Below, one piece after another: positions 6,633-7,021 of a stretch of DNA of 7,021 nt. Below the pieces are notes generated by a model. The model did no database searches. It was not told the DNA's origin and saw only the letters and a program-made list of their open reading frames with translations. Position 1 is the first letter of the stretch; each line of letters opens with the position of its first letter. Position numbers and translations under genes: made by a program. This stretch comes from Syntrophaceae bacterium UBA1163 (GTDB lineage Bacteria > Desulfobacterota > BSN033 > UBA1163): contig DBZJ01000111.1 of NCBI GenBank assembly GCA_002311635.1, positions 1 through 7,021 of the forward strand. Reading direction: 5' to 3'.

Positions 6633-6937
6633 GAAAAAGTTTGGGCCTTTTCCCATTTACCTATCCAATTTCTTTTCAATCCCTTGATAAAACTCATATT
6701 CTGCATTTGTCCTGACTTACTCGCACCGTTGGACCAAAAGGGAGGTTCTGACGGCAGAGTTTTCTCTCAAAAAGGAGAAAATCTTCAGGGCCAGAACCTC
6801 ATTCGATCCGGATAGTAGAACGTCGCATCCTAATTGTCGAAAAATGAAAACTGTTCGAAAAGGGTTTAAACACACAAAAGACATCCCAATGATCCCAAGC
6901 TTTTCCGAAATCACTCACTACCTCGAATTAATCTTGT
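6633..6937. other. AT-rich intergenic region without a supported gene
   Basis: About 300 bases between the right-hand terminator hairpin and the operon promoter. It is AT-richer than the operon and shows no tRNA cloverleaf, transposase or known domain. The only sizeable minus-strand frame (6914-6717, 65 codons, GTG start) resembles nothing I recognise. The stretch contains the inverted-repeat structure at 6742-6800, listed separately, and A/T tracts at both ends. Confidence 0.6.
6742..6800. repeat. Imperfect 59-nt inverted repeat (nested hairpin)
   Basis: A perfect 9-bp outer inverted repeat, GAGGTTCTG (6742-6750) and CAGAACCTC (6792-6800), encloses a second perfect 7-bp inverted repeat, TTTTCTC and GAGAAAA. 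The two stems are separated by mismatched internal-loop arms of about 9-10 nt, giving one coaxial hairpin. No T-run follows on either strand, so it is not a standard terminator. Function unknown; it could be a structured RNA, a protein-binding site or a small repeat element. Confidence 0.5.
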
Positions 6938-6968
6938 AAAAATATCCCGCTTAGCGAGTAAAGCGGGA
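6938..6968 (-). terminator. Intrinsic terminator of a minus-strand gene beyond the right edge
   Basis: On the minus strand, TCCCGCTT (6968-6961), an 8-nt loop and AAGCGGGA (6952-6945) form a GC-rich perfect 8-bp stem. It is followed at once by TATTTTT (6944-6938), an ideal arrangement for Rho-independent termination leftward. It would end a transcript entering from the right and insulate the operon promoter. On the plus strand a run of seven T also follows (6978-6984) but begins 9 nt after the stem, so plus-strand termination is less likely. Confidence 0.7.
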
Positions 6969-6986
6969 AAGACCTTATTTTTTTCC

Positions 6987-7015
6987 TTGACATCGTAAAC
7001 TTTATAAGCTATGCC
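6987..7015 (+). promoter_or_regulatory. Weak candidate plus-strand promoter at the right edge
   Basis: A perfect TTGACA (6987-6992) is followed after 17 nt by TATGCC (7010-7015), which matches only the first three positions of the -10 consensus. A TATAAG at 7003-7008 is too close (10 nt) to pair with it. If real, it would drive a gene to the right, outside the window, which conflicts with the minus-strand terminator just beside it unless the genes there overlap or diverge in an unusual way. Confidence 0.2.
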
Positions 7016-7021
7016 AGAAAA

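Noticed and set aside
6717..6914. 65-codon minus-strand frame with GTG start and a GAGG before it
   Set aside because: No recognisable domain, no promoter between the terminator at 6938-6968 and its start, and much of it lies over the nested inverted repeat. Not listed as a gene; mentioned only as a low-interest finding.

Overview
The window is dominated by one minus-strand operon, read from right to left. It encodes a branched-chain-amino-acid-type (LivHMGF) ABC uptake system with two tandem family III (CaiB/BaiF) CoA-transferases and a periplasmic solute-binding protein. Gene order in the direction of transcription is livH (6461-5586), livM (5592-4552), livG (4546-3782), livF (3738-3034), CoA-transferase A (3030-1675), CoA-transferase B (1678-329) and a livK-type binding protein (251-1, cut by the window edge). 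Junctions are tight: a 7-nt overlap, gaps of 5, 43 and 3 nt, a 4-nt GTGA overlap, then 77 nt. Each gene has a recognisable Shine-Dalgarno sequence.

The layout suggests an import-and-activate cassette. The binding protein captures a carboxylate in the periplasm, LivHM/LivGF bring it in, and the CoA-transferase pair would move CoA onto it from a donor such as succinyl-CoA or acetyl-CoA. The substrate cannot be read from the sequence. Liv-type transporters carry many substrates besides leucine, including aromatic and dicarboxylic acids, and adjacent CaiB/BaiF pairs are known to form heteromeric enzymes (for example BbsEF and SmtAB). CoA-transferase A looks canonical. CoA-transferase B is divergent around its active site and ends earlier, so the two may be unequal subunits of one enzyme.

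The right-hand 560 bases (6462-7021) are visibly AT-richer and hold no gene I can support. They contain a likely intrinsic terminator for a minus-strand gene beyond the right edge (hairpin 6945-6968), an imperfect 59-nt inverted-repeat structure (6742-6800), a good sigma70-type promoter for the operon (-35 6627-6632, -10 6603-6608), and a leader of about 135 nt. The leader carries a terminator-like hairpin with a run of seven T (6498-6523), a possible attenuator.

The organism is a bacterium of moderate GC with good Shine-Dalgarno sites and sigma70-like promoters. Clusters of liv transporters with several CaiB/BaiF genes are common in anaerobic Desulfobacterota (former Deltaproteobacteria) and some other Proteobacteria. 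I lean to the former, but this rests on gene content only. I see no tRNA, rRNA, CRISPR array, transposase or phage gene.
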